Source of the DNA: Duganella margarita | GTDB taxonomy: Bacteria; Pseudomonadota; Gammaproteobacteria; Burkholderiales; Burkholderiaceae_D | Direction: 5' to 3' | NCBI RefSeq assembly: GCF_009857535.1 | Contig: NZ_WWCS01000002.1 | Coordinates: 372,001 to 436,000, forward strand | Length of the DNA: 64,000 nt | In this document: positions 59,981 through 64,000 of the stretch, one piece after another | Position numbering within the stretch: position 1 is the stretch's first letter | Layout of the letters: each line of letters opens with the position of its first letter | Made by a program: the position numbers and the translations under genes | Notes under the pieces: generated by a model | What the model saw: only the letters and a program-made list of their open reading frames with translations | What the model was told of the DNA's origin: nothing | The model's database searches: none

Positions 59981-60042
59981 GTTGAACCGTTTTAAACGGC
60001 TTGTTTTGCACCATAAAAACAAGCCTTGGACTGGAGAATTTC

Positions 60043-62093
<2,051 letters not shown>

Positions 62094-62139
62094 TTTGATT
62101 ATCTTTATCATCTCCGCGACACATAGAAAAGAGGACTGA

Positions 62140-64000
62140 ATGGCGAGTAACAACGTAGCCCAATTTGCCACCGAACTGAAGATGCCTGCAGACTTGCTGC
62201 TGACGCAGCTGCGTTCTGCCGGCGTCGAAAAAAGTTCGGCGTCAGATCCATTGTCGAAAGAGGATAAGGATAAGCTGCTCGACCACCTGCGCCGGACCCA
62301 TGGCGCCGGTGCTGAAGAGAAGAAGAAAATTACGCTGACGCGCAAGGAAACCACCGAGATCAAGCAGGCCGACGCCAATGGCAAGGCCCGCACCATCCAG
62401 GTCGCCGTCAAGAAAACGCGCACCTTCGTGCAGCGCGACGAACCGCTGACCACCACGCCGGCCCCGGCGCCTGCGCCAGTGGTCGATCCGGCCGACGTTG
62501 CGCGCCGTGAAGAAGACGCCAAGAAACAAGCGGAACTGATCGCCCGTCAGGAAGCGGAACTGCGCGAGAAGCAGGAGCGTCTGGCCAAGCTGGAAGCGGA
62601 TAAAGCCGCCCAGGACAAAGCCAACGCCGAAGCCGCCGCCGCCGCCAAGAAGGAAGCGGAAGCCGAAGCCAAGGAAGAAGCCAAGAAAGCTGCTGCCGCC
62701 GCCAAGGCCGCGACCGCTGCGCCGACTTCGGCTGCGCCGGCCGCGCCTGCGGTCGACACCGCTGCGGAAGACGCGAAGAAAAAAGCTGCTGCCGACGAAG
62801 CCAAGAAAAAGGCTGCCGTGGCCGCCAAGGAAGCTGCCGACCAGGCCGCTGCCACGGAGCGCGCCCGTCAGGCCGTCGCCGACGAGGTCGCCCAGATCAA
62901 GGCCATGATGAACGCGCCACGCCGCGCCATCAAGGCGCCTGAGCCTGCGCCTGCGCCAGTCAAGCCAAAAGTTGCCGAAGGCACGCTGCACAAGCCAGCC
63001 ACCGGCGCCACCGCCAAGCCGGGCGACAAGCCAGGCGACAAGAAACCTGCGGTTGGTACGGCGGACAAGAAATCGATCAAGTCGGCCAATGTGTCGTCGA
63101 CCTGGTCGGACGACGCCAAGAAACGCGGCGCACCAGGCGGCCCGAACAAAGGCCGTAGCGGTCCAGGTGCTGGCACCGGTCGCGACAGCTGGCGCGGTGG
63201 CAAGGGCGGCGGTCGTCGTCATCATCAGTCGGATGATCGCGAGACCAACTTCCAGGCCCCGACCGAAGCCGTCATCAAAGACGTGCACGTGCCGGAAACC
63301 ATCACCGTGGCCGAACTGGCGCACAAGATGTCGGTCAAGGCGTCCGAAGTCATCAAGCAGCTGATGAAGCTGGGCCAGATGTGCACCATCAACCAGGTGC
63401 TGGATCAGGAAACCGCGATGATTGTGGTCGAGGAGATGGGTCACAAAGCCCACGCTGCCGAGATGGACGATCCGGAAGCGATCCTGGCCGACCAGGGCGA
63501 GCATGCGCACTTTGAATCGGTGCCGCGCGCACCGGTGGTCACTGTCATGGGTCACGTCGACCACGGCAAGACCTCGCTGCTGGATTACATCCGCCGCGCC
63601 AAAGTGGCGTCGGGCGAAGCTGGTGGCATTACCCAGCACATCGGCGCATACCACGTGGACACCCCGCGCGGCATGATCACCTTCCTGGATACGCCGGGTC
63701 ACGAAGCCTTTACGGCAATGCGTGCCCGCGGTGCGAAAGCCACCGACATCGTGATCCTGGTGGTGGCAGCCGACGACGGCGTGATGCCGCAGACCAAAGA
63801 AGCGATCGCTCACGCGAAAGCAGCCGGTGTACCGCTGGTGGTGGCGATCAACAAGATCGACAAACCAGGTGGCAACGTCGACCGCGTTACGCAAGAGCTG
63901 GTTGCCGAGAGCGTGGTGCCGGAAGAATACGGTGGCGAATCGCCATTCGTGCCGGTATCGGCCAAGACCGGCGAAGGCATCGACAACCTGCTGGAGCAAG
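62140..64000 (+). CDS. infB: Translation initiation factor IF-2 (partial, 3' end outside window)
   Basis: 620 codons are present and the frame is open at the window end. The order is: IF2_N domain ([24 protein letters not shown]), a long Ala/Lys/Glu-rich helical linker (about residues 110-250), a basic Gly/Arg segment ([14 protein letters not shown]), a second IF2_N-like domain (about 380-435), then the GTPase domain. The GTPase has G1 GHVDHGKT at 471-478, G3 DTPGHEAF and G4 NKID. Known: IF-2 brings initiator tRNA to the 30S subunit. GAGG lies 5 bases before ATG 62140. The rimP-nusA-infB order is universal in the group. Confidence 0.97.
   Translation, partial: MASNNVAQFATELKMPADLLLTQLRSAGVEKSSASDPLSKEDKDKLLDHLRRTHGAGAEEKKKITLTRKETTEIKQADANGKARTIQVAVKKTRTFVQRDEPLTTTPAPAPAPVVDPADVARREEDAKKQAELIARQEAELREKQERLAKLEADKAAQDKANAEAAAAAKKEAEAEAKEEAKKAAAAAKAATAAPTSAAPAAPAVDTAAEDAKKKAAADEAKKKAAVAAKEAADQAAATERARQAVADEVAQIKAMMNAPRRAIKAPEPAPAPVKPKVAEGTLHKPATGATAKPGDKPGDKKPAVGTADKKSIKSANVSSTWSDDAKKRGAPGGPNKGRSGPGAGTGRDSWRGGKGGGRRHHQSDDRETNFQAPTEAVIKDVHVPETITVAELAHKMSVKASEVIKQLMKLGQMCTINQVLDQETAMIVVEEMGHKAHAAEMDDPEAILADQGEHAHFESVPRAPVVTVMGHVDHGKTSLLDYIRRAKVASGEAGGITQHIGAYHVDTPRGMITFLDTPGHEAFTAMRARGAKATDIVILVVAADDGVMPQTKEAIAHAKAAGVPLVVAINKIDKPGGNVDRVTQELVAESVVPEEYGGESPFVPVSAKTGEGIDNLLEQ

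Overview
The window is a GC-rich, densely coded stretch of a betaproteobacterial chromosome. Gene order (glnA-ntrB-ntrC; divergent glnE / yhdP-nitrilase-tldD; scpB-rluB-rimP-nusA-infB) and the large number of TonB-dependent receptors point to Burkholderiales, most likely Oxalobacteraceae of the Duganella/Massilia type. This is inferred from recognising protein families; no database search was run. No tRNA, rRNA, CRISPR array, transposase, integrase or phage gene was found.

Layout: (1) 1-7.4 kb: end of a penicillin-binding protein, an orphan TAXI-type binding protein, a rhodanese, then a nitrogen-control block: glnA, a DUF4124 protein, ntrB and ntrC. The glnA upstream region has a sigma-54 promoter and two NtrC palindromes, so the pathway and its regulators form a visible circuit; glnE, which adenylylates GlnA, lies at 27.7-30.5 kb. 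(2) 7.4-17.2 kb: SDR/AraC divergent pair, CorA, a TonB-dependent receptor, an orphan histidine kinase, an FAD oxidoreductase and RsmE. (3) 17.2-27.7 kb: an Oar-like receptor, transketolase, GAPDH, another receptor and a small periplasmic Cache protein. (4) 27.7-37.1 kb: glnE divergent from yhdP-nit-tldD. (5) 37.2-50.3 kb: four minus-strand TonB-dependent receptors, three of them close paralogues, interrupted by a plus-strand DAHP synthase gene (aroG) and a 43-residue orphan small gene. (6) 50.7-55.2 kb: a peptide-type ABC importer without a binding protein, and a DedA-rhodanese fusion. (7) 55.5-64 kb: glucokinase, scpB, rluB and the rimP-nusA-infB operon (infB cut by the window end).

The most interesting signals lie outside the large genes. 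A 26-codon open frame rich in Phe/Trp/Tyr codons sits between a good sigma-70 promoter and an intrinsic terminator just upstream of aroG, with a segment that can form a competing antiterminator: a complete-looking transcription attenuator for the first step of aromatic amino acid synthesis. The rimP-nusA-infB operon has a structured leader ending in a terminator, and corA has a terminator-like hairpin 12 nt before its first ATG. A HexR-like operator precedes glucokinase, an FNR-like palindrome precedes aroG, and five copies of a ~70-bp double-palindrome (BIME-like) repeat lie just after plus-strand genes.

Seven TonB-dependent receptors in about 40 kb suggest a bacterium that scavenges polymers or complexes across its outer membrane. 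Their substrates cannot be told from sequence. Many start sites were moved from the longest possible frame to a downstream start with a Shine-Dalgarno sequence or a recognisable mature N-terminus; these choices are stated in each entry.
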